From an uncultured Oscillospiraceae bacterium (GTDB lineage Bacteria; Bacillota; Clostridia; Oscillospirales; Oscillospiraceae), in assembly GCA_934569225.1 (NCBI GenBank), contig CAKTKC010000021.1, positions 1 through 54,463 on the forward strand: DNA of 54,463 nucleotides, read 5' to 3'. Below are positions 30,907 to 38,027 of the stretch, piece by piece. The number at the start of each line of letters is the position of its first letter. The stretch's first letter is position 1. A program made the position numbers and the translations under genes. Below the pieces are notes generated by a model. That model had not been told where the DNA came from. It did not search any database and saw only the letters and a program-made list of their open reading frames with translations.

Positions 30907-31512
30907 ATGAACCAGATTCAGATCGGCAGATTTATTGCCGCGTCCAGAAAAGCCCGGAACCTGACCCAGCGGCAGTTGGCAGACCAACTCGGCATCAGCG
31001 ACAAGACCGTGTCCAAATGGGAACGGGGCAAAGGGCTGCCGGAGGTCAGCCTGATGCTCCCCCTGTGTGCTTCTCTGGACATCACCGTCAACGACCTTCT
31101 CTCCGGGGAACGGGTCAGCGGCACCAACTACCAGAAAAAAGCAGAGGAAAACATGATGGATCTAATGAAGGAAAACGAAGAAAACAGGCGGCGGATGATC
31201 CTGTCCGTCATCTGCGGCGTCATCACGGTCATTGCCGTATGCGCCCTGGTCGTGATCGCGTCCTGTCTGGACATGCCCGCGGCTGCCCGGGTCGCGCTGC
31301 TCGTATTCGCCGCCGCAGTCGCGGCCACCGGCGTCGGCGCGGCCGCCGTGCTGGACGTAAAGGCCGGGTATTACGAATGCCCCCACTGCCACGCAGTCTT
31401 TGTCCCCACCATGGCGCAGTACGTAAAGGGTCTGCACACCGTCACCCGACGCCGTCTGACCTGCCCCGGCTGCGGAAAAACATCCATGTGCCGCCACCGC
31501 ATTGTCCGGTAA
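30907..31512 (+). CDS. XRE regulator with two membrane helices and a C-terminal zinc ribbon
   Basis: A 201-residue protein. The N-terminal Cro/C1 HTH (RKARNLTQRQLADQLGISDKTVSKWERGKGLPEVSLMLPLC, residues 15-58) is followed by two membrane helices (MILSVICGVITVIAVCALVVIAS and VALLVFAAAVAATGVGAAAVL) and a zinc ribbon made of CPHC and CPGC. It thus combines a DNA-binding head with a membrane anchor and a metal site, an arrangement seen in several clostridial regulators of unknown signal. The ATG at 30907 follows GGAAAGGAGGCACCC. It is transcribed divergently from rpoB. The target is unknown. Confidence 0.85.
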   Translation: MNQIQIGRFIAASRKARNLTQRQLADQLGISDKTVSKWERGKGLPEVSLMLPLCASLDITVNDLLSGERVSGTNYQKKAEENMMDLMKENEENRRRMILSVICGVITVIAVCALVVIASCLDMPAAARVALLVFAAAVAATGVGAAAVLDVKAGYYECPHCHAVFVPTMAQYVKGLHTVTRRRLTCPGCGKTSMCRHRIVR

Positions 31513-31518
31513 TACCGC

Positions 31519-31556
31519 AAAACCTCCGTATGCCCCAACCGGCATACGGAGGTTTT
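31519..31556. terminator. Bidirectional terminator after the XRE gene
   Basis: AAAACCTCCGTATGCC and its exact complement with a 6-nt loop: a 16-bp stem with A-run before and T-run after. Confidence 0.9.
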
Positions 31557-31565
31557 ACATCTGTC

Positions 31566-31597
31566 AAGCGCCCGAACGGTTCTCCGTCCGGGCGCTT
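31566..31597 (-). terminator. Hairpin after the phosphoribosyltransferase-like gene
   Basis: AAGCGCCCG / CGGGCGCTT with an inner partial stem; placed about 25 bp after the stop codon of the minus-strand gene at 31622. Confidence 0.7.
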
Positions 31598-31621
31598 TGA
31601 TGCTCATTTTATCAGCCGCCG

Positions 31622-32257
31622 TTACAGCGCGGAATAACCGAAGCTGTTGACCAGTGCGTCCAGCTTCTGACCGGCCTTGCAGTAGGGGCAGTCCCGGTAG
31701 TCGTAGCTGGCGTAGCCGGGCAGGTCGTTGATGGTGTAGACGCTGCGCACGGGATAGCCCGCCACTTCCTCCACGGCGCTGTAGATCGCGGCGACACCCG
31801 CCACATGGCCGCCGTAATAGCCGATGGCCTCAAGGGAGCGCTTGGCCGTGAAGCCGGTGGTGACGGAGGCCATCAGCACCAGAACATGCTTGCCGGTGAT
31901 CATCTTGCGGGTATTGTCCCGGAAAATGATCTGGGAGTTGGCGTTGTACTCCGGCTCCAGAACGTAGATGGTCTGGTGGGCGTTGATGGTCTGGAAGCCG
32001 CTTCTGGTCAGCTCCTCGGCCAGACACGTACCCAGCACCGCGGTGCCGTCCAGACACAGAATGGTATCCACCGGAGTGTCGTTGATGAAGTGGGACACCA
32101 GCTGATGGGCGCTGTCCTTGGCCTCGCTCAGGCGGGTCTTCTGGTAAGTGATATCCACGTAGTAATTGATGTGGGAATGATTGGTGGCAAAATGTCCCCG
32201 GGCGATGCGAAGCGGTGCGTTGCCCCTGCGGATTGGCAGGTTCATCAATGTGATCAT
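31622..32257 (-). CDS. Phosphoribosyltransferase-fold protein with an altered PRPP loop
   Basis: A 211-residue protein resembling type I phosphoribosyltransferases (annotated as orotate PRTase-like in clostridia). VDTILCLDGTAVLGTCLAEEL looks like the early PRT strand-helix. The segment HVLVLMASVTTGFTAKRSLEAI sits where the PRPP-binding VLVVDDVxTTG motif should be, but the two acidic residues are Met-Ala. Near the end is a CPYC pair. The loss of the acidic pair questions normal PRPP catalysis; it may bind nucleotides or act as a regulator. The ATG at 32257 follows GGAGGTAACTGTT. It has its own promoter and a strong leader hairpin. Confidence 0.65.
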   Translation of the reverse strand: MITLMNLPIRRGNAPLRIARGHFATNHSHINYYVDITYQKTRLSEAKDSAHQLVSHFINDTPVDTILCLDGTAVLGTCLAEELTRSGFQTINAHQTIYVLEPEYNANSQIIFRDNTRKMITGKHVLVLMASVTTGFTAKRSLEAIGYYGGHVAGVAAIYSAVEEVAGYPVRSVYTINDLPGYASYDYRDCPYCKAGQKLDALVNSFGYSAL

Positions 32258-32284
32258 AACAGTTACCTCCGGTTAAATAAAATG

Positions 32285-32344
32285 AAAAGCGTTTTTCTCA
32301 TGTCCGGCGCAAGCGTTTTCGCCGGACACCTGAAAAACGCTTTT
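32285..32344 (-). promoter_or_regulatory. Leader hairpin (possible attenuator) of the PRT-like gene
   Basis: On the minus strand GCGTTTTTC pairs with GAAAAACGC, with an inner 8-bp stem (GTCCGGCG / CGCCGGAC), and is followed by TTTTCATTTTATTT. It has the form of a terminator and lies between the predicted transcription start and the ribosome site of the gene at 32257. The predicted transcript would start inside an A7 run. Confidence 0.6.
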
Positions 32345-32348
32345 TTTC

Positions 32349-32377
32349 ATTATAACCCGATACCGAAAAAAAGGCAA
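32349..32377 (-). promoter_or_regulatory. Promoter of the PRT-like gene, embedded in the Nudix terminator
   Basis: Minus strand TTGCCT (32377-32372), 17 bp, TATAAT (32354-32349). The -35 box is formed by the right arm of the preceding gene's terminator. Confidence 0.7.
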
Positions 32378-32396
32378 GGGCAAACCGCCCCTGCCT
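32365..32396 (-). terminator. Terminator of the Nudix gene
   Basis: AGGCAGGGGC / GCCCTTGCCT (one mismatch, 5-nt loop) followed by T7 on the minus strand, 11 bp after the stop. Confidence 0.85.
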
Positions 32397-32406
32397 CTGC
32401 CAAATT

Positions 32407-32925
32407 TTACCTGCGAAACTTAGGCATGTTGCGCAAACGCAGCGCCTTTTGCTGCCTGTAGAACTGATGGCCGATGATCTTGCACATTTTCCCCGTGCGG
32501 ATCATCCAGTCCACCTTCCCAAAGCTCGCCCACATCACATTGTCCGTCTCCCCGGGCTGCAAAACGATGCTTTTCAGGGGGATACGCCGGAACAGGCAGT
32601 AGTGGTCATAGAAAATGTTGCGCTCCCGGTCGCTGTCCAGAAGCTCAAATTCCTCCGGCTCCGCCTGAATGCCCGTCTCCTCGTACAGCTCCCGGGCGAT
32701 GGCCTGACGGCTGGTCTCCCCTGCCTGCACCGCGCCGCCGGAATTTTCCCAGGTGCCGGCGAAGCTTTTTTCCCGGGCGCGGCGGGTCAGCAGCAGATGC
32801 CCCCGGCCGTCGTAGACCCAGACGCAGACCACGAGGCCGTATTCTCCCGGCTTCCATGGCGTTCCCCGCTTGTGCAGCTTCCCCGTCAGATTCCGGTTCT
32901 CGTCGTAGATATCGTTCAGCTCCAT
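32407..32925 (-). CDS. Nudix hydrolase
   Basis: A 172-residue pyrophosphohydrolase. The Nudix box is complete at residues 64-86 (G-x5-E-x7-REL-x-EE-x-GI, starting GAVQAGE). The N-terminal pattern (EYGLVVCVWVYDGRGHLLLTRRAREKSFAGTWENSGG) resembles the group containing IPP isomerase-like and Nudix proteins that start with a short DIYDENRN motif. It would hydrolyse a nucleoside diphosphate linked to another moiety in the cytosol; the substrate is not predictable. The ATG at 32925 follows AAGGAGGGAAGC. It is divergent from prfC. Confidence 0.88.
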   Translation of the reverse strand: MELNDIYDENRNLTGKLHKRGTPWKPGEYGLVVCVWVYDGRGHLLLTRRAREKSFAGTWENSGGAVQAGETSRQAIARELYEETGIQAEPEEFELLDSDRERNIFYDHYCLFRRIPLKSIVLQPGETDNVMWASFGKVDWMIRTGKMCKIIGHQFYRQQKALRLRNMPKFRR

Positions 32926-33012
32926 CCGCCGCTTCCCTCCTTACTGTATTGCTAGTTTAACACAGGAGCGAAAAAAAGGCAATGAAGAAACGGTTCATTT
33001 TCCCTTTTCCTA

Positions 33013-33041
33013 TTGTATCTTCCGAAAAAATGTGGTAGACT
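33013..33041 (+). promoter_or_regulatory. Promoter of prfC
   Basis: TTGTAT, 17 bp, TAGACT. It gives a leader of about 100 nt before the prfC start, long enough for the leader ORF and the hairpin described below. Confidence 0.65.
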
Positions 33042-33079
33042 GAATTGGATTATCCTATTTATCGTGTTTTGGAGGCCGT

Positions 33080-33103
33080 ATGCGTTTTCATTTTCCCCCA
33101 TAG
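33080..33103 (+). CDS. Leader peptide upstream of prfC (MRFHFPP-stop)
   Basis: An eight-codon ORF: ATG CGT TTT CAT TTT CCC CCA TAG. GGAGG lies 4 nt before the ATG. It ends in Pro-Pro just before a UAG stop, a context known to terminate slowly (C-terminal proline; compare the TnaC leader, which stalls at Pro-stop). The stop codon overlaps by one base the segment that can pair with the prfC ribosome site. Too short for homology detection; the case rests on its SD, its sequence and its place. Confidence 0.6.
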   Translation: MRFHFPP

Positions 33104-33144
33104 TTCCCCTCCCCCGCAACTGAAAAACGATATCTGGAGGGAAC
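33103..33144 (+). promoter_or_regulatory. Hairpin sequestering the prfC Shine-Dalgarno
   Basis: GTTCCC-C-TCC (33103-33112) pairs with GGAGGGAAC (33136-33144), nine pairs with one bulged C and a 23-nt loop. GGAGGG is the ribosome site of prfC (ATG at 33148). A ribosome held at the leader UAG (33101-33103) would cover the upstream arm and free the ribosome site. Confidence 0.65.
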
Positions 33145-33147
33145 ACT

Positions 33148-34740
33148 ATGTCTCAATTAACCGAAGAAATCAGCCGGCGGCGTACCTTTGCCATCATTTC
33201 TCACCCCGACGCCGGTAAAACCACCCTGACCGAAAAATTCCTGCTCTACGGCGGCGCCATCGCCCAGGCAGGCGTGGTCAAGGGCAAGAAAAATTCCCGC
33301 GCCGCCACCTCCGACTGGATGGAGATCGAAAAGCAGCGCGGCATTTCCGTCACATCGTCCGTGATGCAGTTCCAGTACAACGGCTTCTGCATCAACATTC
33401 TGGACACCCCCGGCCACCAGGACTTCTCCGAGGACACCTACCGCACCCTCATGGCCGCCGACTCCGCCGTCATGGTCATTGACGGTGCGAAAGGCGTGGA
33501 GCCTCAGACGCGGAAGCTGTTCAAGGTCTGCGCCATGCGTCACATCCCCATTTTCACCTTCGTCAACAAGATGGACCGGGAGGCCAAGGACCCCTTCGAC
33601 CTTCTGGACGAGGTGGAGCGGGAGCTGGGCATCGAGACCTACGCCATGAACTGGCCCATCGGCTCCGGCAAGGATTTCCAGGGCGTCTATGACCGGGAAA
33701 AGGCCGAGCTGCTGTTCTTCTCCGGCGTCTCCGGGAAGAAGCGGGCGGATAAGCTGGAAATCGACCTGTACGACCCCCAGGTCGCCCAGCTGCTGGACAG
33801 CGAGGAAAAGCATCAGCAGCTCATCGACGACGTAGAGCTTCTGTCCGCCGGACGGGAAATGGATATGCAGGCCGTCCGGGACGGGCAGCTGTCCCCTGTG
33901 TTCTTCGGCTCCGCGCTTACCAATTTCGGCATTGAGCCGTTCCTGGAAGCGTTCCTGAAGCTGACGCCGCCCCCCCTGGCCCGCACCGCCGACTGCGGCG
34001 TGATCGACCCATTCAGCCCGGATTTCTCCGCCTTTGTCTTCAAGATTCAGGCGAATATGAACAAGGCGCACCGGGACCGTCTGGCCTTCATGCGCATCTG
34101 CTCCGGCAAATTCCAGCGGGACGCGGAATATTTCCACGTCCAGGGCAATAAGAAAATGCGTCTTTCCCAGCCCCAGCAGCTGATGGCCGCCGAGCGGGAA
34201 ATCGTGGACGAAGCCTACGCCGGGGACGTCATCGGCGTGTTCGACCCCGGCATTTTCTCCATCGGCGACACCATCACCGTTCCGGGGAAAAAGTTCAAAT
34301 ATTCCGGTATCCCCACCTTCGCCCCCGAGCATTTCTGCCGGGTGTCCGCCAAGGATTCCATGAAGCGCAAGCAGTTCGTCAAGGGCACCGAGCAGATCGC
34401 CCAGGAGGGCGCTATTCAGATCTTCAAGGTTCCCGGCTCCGGCTACGAGGAGGTCATCGTGGGCGTCGTGGGTACGCTGCAATTTGACGTGTTCCAGTAT
34501 CGCATGAAAAACGAGTACGGCGTGGAGCTGCGGATGGATATGCTGCCCTACGAGGAGATCCGTCTCATCGACGAATACCCCGGCGACCTGTCCGACCTGA
34601 ACCTCGGCTCTGACGCAGAGCTACTGGAAGACTACCGCGGCCGCAGTCTGCTGGTATTCTCCAGCTTCTGGGCGATCGACTTCACCTGCCGCCGCAACCC
34701 CGGCCTGAAGGTTTCGGAGATCGTGGTGGCCGAGGGCTAA
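33148..34740 (+). CDS. prfC: Peptide chain release factor 3 (RF3)
   Basis: A 530-residue translational GTPase that removes RF1/RF2 from the ribosome after peptide release. G1 HPDAGKTTLTEKFLLYGG (about 18-35), G2 RGISVTSSVMQF, G3 DTPGHQDFSEDTYR and G4 NKMDRE are all intact. The sequence AQAGVVKGKKNSRAATSDWMEIEKQRGISV is diagnostic of RF3 rather than EF-G or RF3-like resistance proteins. The C-terminal part (FFGSALTNFGIEPFLEAF... and GVVGTLQFDVFQYRMKNEYGVEL) matches RF3 domains II-III. Full length. The DUF5662 gene follows after 26 bp without a terminator. Confidence 0.97.
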   Translation: MSQLTEEISRRRTFAIISHPDAGKTTLTEKFLLYGGAIAQAGVVKGKKNSRAATSDWMEIEKQRGISVTSSVMQFQYNGFCINILDTPGHQDFSEDTYRTLMAADSAVMVIDGAKGVEPQTRKLFKVCAMRHIPIFTFVNKMDREAKDPFDLLDEVERELGIETYAMNWPIGSGKDFQGVYDREKAELLFFSGVSGKKRADKLEIDLYDPQVAQLLDSEEKHQQLIDDVELLSAGREMDMQAVRDGQLSPVFFGSALTNFGIEPFLEAFLKLTPPPLARTADCGVIDPFSPDFSAFVFKIQANMNKAHRDRLAFMRICSGKFQRDAEYFHVQGNKKMRLSQPQQLMAAEREIVDEAYAGDVIGVFDPGIFSIGDTITVPGKKFKYSGIPTFAPEHFCRVSAKDSMKRKQFVKGTEQIAQEGAIQIFKVPGSGYEEVIVGVVGTLQFDVFQYRMKNEYGVELRMDMLPYEEIRLIDEYPGDLSDLNLGSDAELLEDYRGRSLLVFSSFWAIDFTCRRNPGLKVSEIVVAEG

Positions 34741-34766
34741 AGCACCTTACGTTGGGAGGGAATTGT

Positions 34767-35339
34767 GTGAAACCGTGGCAGCATTTCAAGACCATAACCA
34801 AGCACCGCTGGCTGGTGATGCTGGGCTGCTTCCGGGTGGGACTGTACCGTCAGGGGCTGACCCACGACCTGAGCAAATACTCCCCCACGGAATTCTGGAT
34901 GGGGGCGCGGTACTATCAGGGCAACCGCAGTCCCAACGCTGCCGAGCGGGAGGACAAGGGCTACAGCGAGGCCTGGATGCACCACAAGGGGCGCAACCGC
35001 CACCACTACGAATACTGGACGGACATGAACCGGGAGACGAAGTGCTACGAGCCTGTCCCCATGCCCCGGCGGTACTTTGTGGAGATGGTGATGGATCGCC
35101 GGGCGGCCTGCATGACCTATCAGGGCAAAGCCTACCGGGACGATTCCGCCCTGCAATATTTCGAGCGCAGCCGGGAAAAGGATCTGATGAACCCGGAGAC
35201 CAGCCGCCAGCTCCGCTTCGTGCTGGGAATGCTGGCCGAGAAGGGAGAGGCGGAGACCTTCTCCTATCTGCGCCGGTCTGTGCTGAAAGGAAAGCCCTTC
35301 CCCTGGGAGGAAGCGCAGGACAGTCTTACGCGCAAATAA
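34767..35339 (+). CDS. DUF5662 family protein
   Basis: A 190-residue cytosolic protein of unknown function. It is recognised by HRWLVMLGCFRVGLYRQGLTHDLSKYSPTEFW, then GNRSPNAAEREDKGYSEAWMHHKGRNRHHYEYW. The conserved His and Asp residues (LTHDLSKY, HHKGRNRHHYEYW) hint at a metal site. The GTG at 34767 is chosen: GGGAGGG lies 6 nt upstream. It is probably transcribed with prfC, but the function does not follow from that, since the two genes are not known to be linked elsewhere. Confidence 0.8.
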   Translation: MKPWQHFKTITKHRWLVMLGCFRVGLYRQGLTHDLSKYSPTEFWMGARYYQGNRSPNAAEREDKGYSEAWMHHKGRNRHHYEYWTDMNRETKCYEPVPMPRRYFVEMVMDRRAACMTYQGKAYRDDSALQYFERSREKDLMNPETSRQLRFVLGMLAEKGEAETFSYLRRSVLKGKPFPWEEAQDSLTRK

Positions 35340-35342
35340 ACG

Positions 35343-35385
35343 AAACAGGAGCTGACCGGCGTCACCGTCCGGTTGGCTCCTGTTT
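35343..35385 (+). terminator. Terminator of the prfC-DUF5662 unit
   Basis: AAACAGGAGC / GCTCCTGTTT with an inner ACCGG / CCGGT stem, right after the stop; it continues TATCGTGTTTC. Confidence 0.8.
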
Positions 35386-35524
35386 ATCGTGTTTCTATAC
35401 AATTACCGGCCGGTAATAGGCACATTTCATGGCGCAAAATCTTAAAAGCGCACAAGAAACACCGTATTTCTCTTACCGCCAGAGATCAATTTTGACAAGT
35501 TTTTCCCAAAGATTGGAAAGCCGG

Positions 35525-35553
35525 TTGATTTTTCAGTTAGCTGGTGCTAATAT
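35525..35553 (+). promoter_or_regulatory. Promoter of the DUF6110 / P-type ATPase operon
   Basis: TTGATT, 17 bp, TAATAT. The AGTTAG-N6-CTAAT palindrome covers the spacer and the -10 box, as expected for repression. A TTGACA at 35492 has no partner -10. Confidence 0.65.
35535..35552. promoter_or_regulatory. Palindromic operator before the DUF6110 gene (AGTTAG-N6-CTAAT)
   Basis: AGTTAG CTGGTG CTAATA, five of six arm positions symmetric. It is the fourth member of the motif family found at 11732, 41551 and 45579. Confidence 0.65.
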
Positions 35554-35605
35554 GAAGATATCAGCGCAATGCTGACCAACATATAAAAACATTGGAGGTT
35601 CCATC

Positions 35606-35860
35606 ATGAAGAAATTGGGTTTATTTGGTGCAGGTCTTCTGTTCGGCACCGTCGGTCTGAAAATTCTTGGCAGCAAGGACGCCCAGAAGCTGTACGCCCA
35701 CACCACCGCCGCGGCGCTGCGGGCAAAGGACAGCGTCATGAAGACCGTCACCGCCATCCGTGAGGGCGCTCAGGACGTTTACGCCGATGCCAAGGACATC
35801 AACGAAAGCCGCGCCCAGGAAGAAGCCGAGGCCGTTATCGAGGACGCTCCCGCGGAATGA
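35606..35860 (+). CDS. DUF6110 family small protein
   Basis: An 84-residue protein: an N-terminal hydrophobic segment (LGLFGAGLLFGTVGLKILG, residues 4-22) and a helical, charged remainder (AHTTAAALRAKDSVMKTVTAIREGAQDVYADAKDINES). GGAGGTTCC precedes the ATG. Small proteins of this family are commonly placed directly before HMA-type P-type ATPases in gut clostridia, as here (45 bp gap). It may be an accessory or anchor for the pump; biochemical function unknown. Confidence 0.75.
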   Translation: MKKLGLFGAGLLFGTVGLKILGSKDAQKLYAHTTAAALRAKDSVMKTVTAIREGAQDVYADAKDINESRAQEEAEAVIEDAPAE

Positions 35861-35905
35861 TCCGGGGCGCTGCCCTAGTCTCTCGTAAGAAGGCATACGA
35901 TACCT

Positions 35906-37978
35906 ATGAAATGCAGTATTTTACATGAATCCAACGGCCGGATGCGGGTGCATCTCCACTGCGGGAGAATGTCCCTGCATCAGGCGGACGTGCTGGAATA
36001 CTATCTGAAAAACGAGCAGGATGTGCTGGATGTGACGGTTTACGACCGGACGCAGGACGCGGTCATTTGCTACGGAAAAGACCGCGCCGCCGTGGTTTCC
36101 GCTCTGGCGCGGTTCTCCTTCGCCCGGGCAGAGAGCATGGACTTGGTGCCGGAACACACCTCCCGGGCGCTGAACCGGGAATTTGAGGAAAAGCTCATTA
36201 TGTCGGTCTGCCGCAGGGCCTTTTCCAAGGTCTTTCTGCCCGCGCCGGTGACGGCGGTCATTGCCGTGGTCAAGTCCTGGAAGTACATCAGAGAGGGGCT
36301 TTCCGCCCTGCTGCACCGGAAGCTCACCGTGGCCGTTCTGGATGCCACAGCGGTGACGGTCTCCCTTGTCCGGGGCGATTTCGATACCGCCGGTTCCGTC
36401 ATGTTCATGCTCCGGCTGGGCGAAATTCTGGAGGAGTGGACGCACAAAAAGTCCGTGGCCGACCTGGCGGGCGCCATGTCTTTACAGGTGGAAAGCGTCT
36501 GGATGCAGGCGGGAGAAGCGGAAGTGCTGGTTCCCGTGGGACAGGTGCAGGTGGGCGATAAGATCATTGTCCGCACCGGCAGCCTGATCCCGCTGGACGG
36601 CAAGGTCGTCTCCGGGGAGGCCATGGTGAACCAGTCCTCCATGACCGGCGAACCCCAGCCCGTACCCAAGCGGCCGGGCAGCTTCGTCTACGCTGGCACC
36701 GTCACCGAAGAGGGCGAGTGCGTCATTCAGGTGGAGAAGGCACAGGGCAGCGGACGCTACGACCGGATCGTGAAGATGATCGAGGATTCTGAAAAGCTCA
36801 AATCCTCCGCGGAAGCCAGCGCCGCCCATCTGGCGGACAGCCTGGTTCCTTACACCCTGGGCGGCACGGCGCTGACCTACCTCATCACCCGGAACATCAC
36901 GAAGACGCTCTCCGTTCTGATGGTGGACTTCTCCTGCGCACTGAAGCTGGCGATGCCCATCGCGGTGCTCAGCGCCATGCGGGAAAGCGCCCAGTTCCAC
37001 ATTTCCGTAAAGGGCGGACGTTTCCTGGAAAATGTCGCCAAGGCAGACACCATTGTCTTCGACAAGACCGGCACACTGACCCACGCCACCCCCAAGGTGG
37101 CAAAGGTCGTTCCCTTCGGCGGACATTCCGAGGCGGAAATGCTTCGTCTCGCGGCCTGCCTGGAGGAGCACTACCCCCACTCCATTGCCAACGCCGTGGT
37201 GGAGGAAGCCAAAAAGCGCGGCCTTGACCATCAGGAGTACCATTCTCAGGTGCAGTACATCGTCGCCCACGGCATTTCCAGCATGGTGGACGACCAGAAG
37301 GTCATCATCGGCAGCGCCCACTTTGCGTTCGAGGACGAAAAGTGTCAGATTCCCGAGGGCGAGCAGTCGCTGTATGACGATCTTGACCCCAGCTATTCCC
37401 ACCTGTATCTGTGCATCGGCGGCTATCTTGCGGCGGTGCTGTGCATCTCCGACCCTCTGCGGGAGGAAGCCCCCGCGGCCATCAAAGCCCTTCACGACTG
37501 CGGCATTTCCAATGTGGTGATGATGACCGGCGACAACCGCAGAACCGCCCAGTCCGTGGCCAGAGCTGTCGGTGTGGACGAGGTTCACGCGGAGGTTCTG
37601 CCGGAAGATAAGGCAGCCTTCATCCGCAACGCCCGGGCGCAGGGGCACACGGTCATCATGATCGGCGACGGCGTCAACGATTCCCCGGCGCTGTCGGAGG
37701 CGGACGTGGGCATTGCCATTTCCACCGGCGCAGCCATTGCTCAGGAAATCGCCGACATCACCGTATCGTCGGAAGATCTGCGGGCGCTGGTCACCCTGCG
37801 GCAGCTGAGCGTCGCCCTGATGGCGCGGATCCGCTGGAATTACCGCTTCATCATCGGCTTCAACTGCGGTCTGATCGGTCTGGGTCTGGTAGGCATTCTG
37901 CCGCCCACCACCTCTGCCCTGCTGCACAACATGTCCACGCTGGGCATCAGCGTAAAGAGCATGACCAATCTGTTATAA
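35906..37978 (+). CDS. P1B-like metal-translocating P-type ATPase with atypical membrane metal motif
   Basis: A 690-residue membrane pump. Residues 1-95 form a heavy-metal-associated (HMA_2-like) domain without CxxC. After the first helices comes the actuator loop with TGE (SSMTGEPQP). Phosphorylated Asp386 is in FDKTGTLTHATPK; the nucleotide domain has the His-Pro motif HYPHSIANAV, and the hinge reads MIGDGVNDSPALSEADVGIA. The membrane motif usually CPC is SCALKLAMP (Cys344, first Cys-Pro replaced by Phe-Ser). This variant occurs in pumps linked to iron or manganese rather than copper or zinc, but the metal is not fixed by sequence. It is preceded by DUF6110 and an AGTTAG-N6-CTAAT operator. 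Confidence 0.9.
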   Translation: MKCSILHESNGRMRVHLHCGRMSLHQADVLEYYLKNEQDVLDVTVYDRTQDAVICYGKDRAAVVSALARFSFARAESMDLVPEHTSRALNREFEEKLIMSVCRRAFSKVFLPAPVTAVIAVVKSWKYIREGLSALLHRKLTVAVLDATAVTVSLVRGDFDTAGSVMFMLRLGEILEEWTHKKSVADLAGAMSLQVESVWMQAGEAEVLVPVGQVQVGDKIIVRTGSLIPLDGKVVSGEAMVNQSSMTGEPQPVPKRPGSFVYAGTVTEEGECVIQVEKAQGSGRYDRIVKMIEDSEKLKSSAEASAAHLADSLVPYTLGGTALTYLITRNITKTLSVLMVDFSCALKLAMPIAVLSAMRESAQFHISVKGGRFLENVAKADTIVFDKTGTLTHATPKVAKVVPFGGHSEAEMLRLAACLEEHYPHSIANAVVEEAKKRGLDHQEYHSQVQYIVAHGISSMVDDQKVIIGSAHFAFEDEKCQIPEGEQSLYDDLDPSYSHLYLCIGGYLAAVLCISDPLREEAPAAIKALHDCGISNVVMMTGDNRRTAQSVARAVGVDEVHAEVLPEDKAAFIRNARAQGHTVIMIGDGVNDSPALSEADVGIAISTGAAIAQEIADITVSSEDLRALVTLRQLSVALMARIRWNYRFIIGFNCGLIGLGLVGILPPTTSALLHNMSTLGISVKSMTNLL

Positions 37979-37993
37979 AATAGCATAAAGATT

Positions 37994-38019
37994 TCCCGGC
38001 AAGGTTTGCGCCTTGCCGG
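37994..38019. terminator. Bidirectional terminator between P-type ATPase and ABC genes
   Basis: CCCGGCAAGG / CCTTGCCGGG with a 6-nt loop, followed by ATTCTTTTTAG on the plus strand and AAATCTTTA on the minus strand. Confidence 0.85.
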
Positions 38020-38027
38020 GATTCTTT

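Noticed and set aside
35492..35520. TTGACA as the -35 of the DUF6110 promoter
   Set aside because: No acceptable -10 lies 16-18 bp downstream; TTGATT at 35525 with TAATAT at 35548 fits better.
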